Below the pieces are notes generated by a model. It saw only the letters and a program-made list of their open reading frames with translations, did not search any database and was not told where the DNA came from. The position numbers and the translations under genes are program-made. This document shows, one piece after another, positions 63,625-64,000 of a DNA stretch of 64,000 nt; positions within the stretch are counted from its first letter, which is position 1, and the number at the start of each line of letters is the position of its first letter. Origin of the DNA: Epinephelus fuscoguttatus (Eukaryota > Chordata > Actinopteri > Perciformes > Serranidae); contig NC_064770.1 of the NCBI RefSeq assembly GCF_011397635.1, positions 28,847,603 through 28,911,602 of the forward strand, read 5' to 3'.

Positions 63625-64000
63625 ACAGGAGAGAGAGAAAAAAAGTGGTGTGACAGGATGGGGAGGAGGGTGTCTCCCTGGGTGACACAGTCCCACCGAG
63701 ACCCAATCTGTTCACTTCAGGGAGAGTGAGAGGCTCATGTAGAAAGGGGGAGACACCACTTTCGAAATGACAAAGTAACCGCAATATAAAATTAAAAACA
63801 AAATCCTCAAGCTACCGCCCATACATCCAATCACCTGACCTACAAACAGAGGACAAATAAGGGAGAATTAATTTTTAGACAAGAGGACTAGAGTGGGTTG
63901 GCTGATATGAGGAAAGAAAAGCATAGTTTACATACATCACAACTGAACTGATCAATTCAGCATACGATGTGGACAAATAATGACCAGGGCGTCTGGCGTT

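Larger units (their letters stand above)
58570..64000 (+). other. slc17a7 intron 1 (left part)
   Basis: No further slc17a7 exon was found. The stretch holds microsatellites (59251-59307, 60700-60750, 63434-63466, 63575-63622), a hAT-type MITE split by another insertion (about 59505-60240), and a decayed element beginning CTAGGGCTGTCCCAAATAC near 62665. The remaining sequence is AT-rich, with nothing recognisable. Confidence 0.6.

Noticed and set aside
63416-63784. 122-codon minus-strand ORF
   Set aside because: Composed largely of Thr-His repeats from two GT microsatellites.
1-64000. CRISPR arrays, tRNA/rRNA genes, integrated viral genes
   Set aside because: The tandem repeats are microsatellites or a three-unit minisatellite without spacers; the only tRNA-like sequence is the SINE head; no retroviral gag/pol/env coding was recognised.

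Overview
This window is eukaryotic nuclear DNA, almost certainly from a teleost fish and probably a spiny-rayed (percomorph-like) one. The genes are split by GT-AG introns. The intergenic and intronic DNA is AT-rich and full of short transposon relics typical of fish (TTAA-flanked MITEs, hAT-like fragments, a tRNA-like SINE, LINE 3' tails) and microsatellites. No operons, CRISPR arrays, RNA genes or viral genes were seen. Gene identities rest on reading spliced exons by eye against remembered vertebrate families; no search was run.

Layout, left to right: (1) 310-12930, plus strand: the 3' part of xpo6 (exportin-6), 20 constitutive exons plus one candidate 72-nt cassette exon. (2) 15014-18012, plus: a complete five-exon nme4 (mitochondrial nucleoside diphosphate kinase, 204 aa). 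(3) 20943-29772, minus: eps8l1 (EPS8-like 1), 13 exons giving 532 aa with SH3 and C-terminal actin-effector regions but no N-terminal PTB domain. It converges with nme4. (4) 36908-54352, plus: slc6a16, a complete 701-aa neurotransmitter:sodium-symporter-family transporter, divergent from eps8l1, whose ATG is the last three bases of exon 1. (5) 58508-58569, plus: the first coding exon of slc17a7 (vesicular glutamate transporter 1); the rest lies beyond the right edge.

The genes do not form one pathway. Exportin-6 exports actin-profilin from the nucleus, EPS8L1 links receptor signalling to actin, NME4 is a mitochondrial kinase, and SLC6A16 and VGLUT1 are membrane transporters. The slc6a16-slc17a7 pairing matches my recollection of human 19q13.33. 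xpo6 and nme4 have human counterparts on 16p, which fits known fish chromosomes that mix 16p and 19q material.

No wholly new system was found. The points most worth checking are the xpo6 cassette exon, splice acceptors that sit in a minisatellite (xpo6) or in MITE-derived sequence (nme4), the PTB-less eps8l1, two unexplained exon-like segments near 34.2-35.1 kb, and a CpG-rich Cys-x2-Cys ORF inside slc6a16 intron 1.
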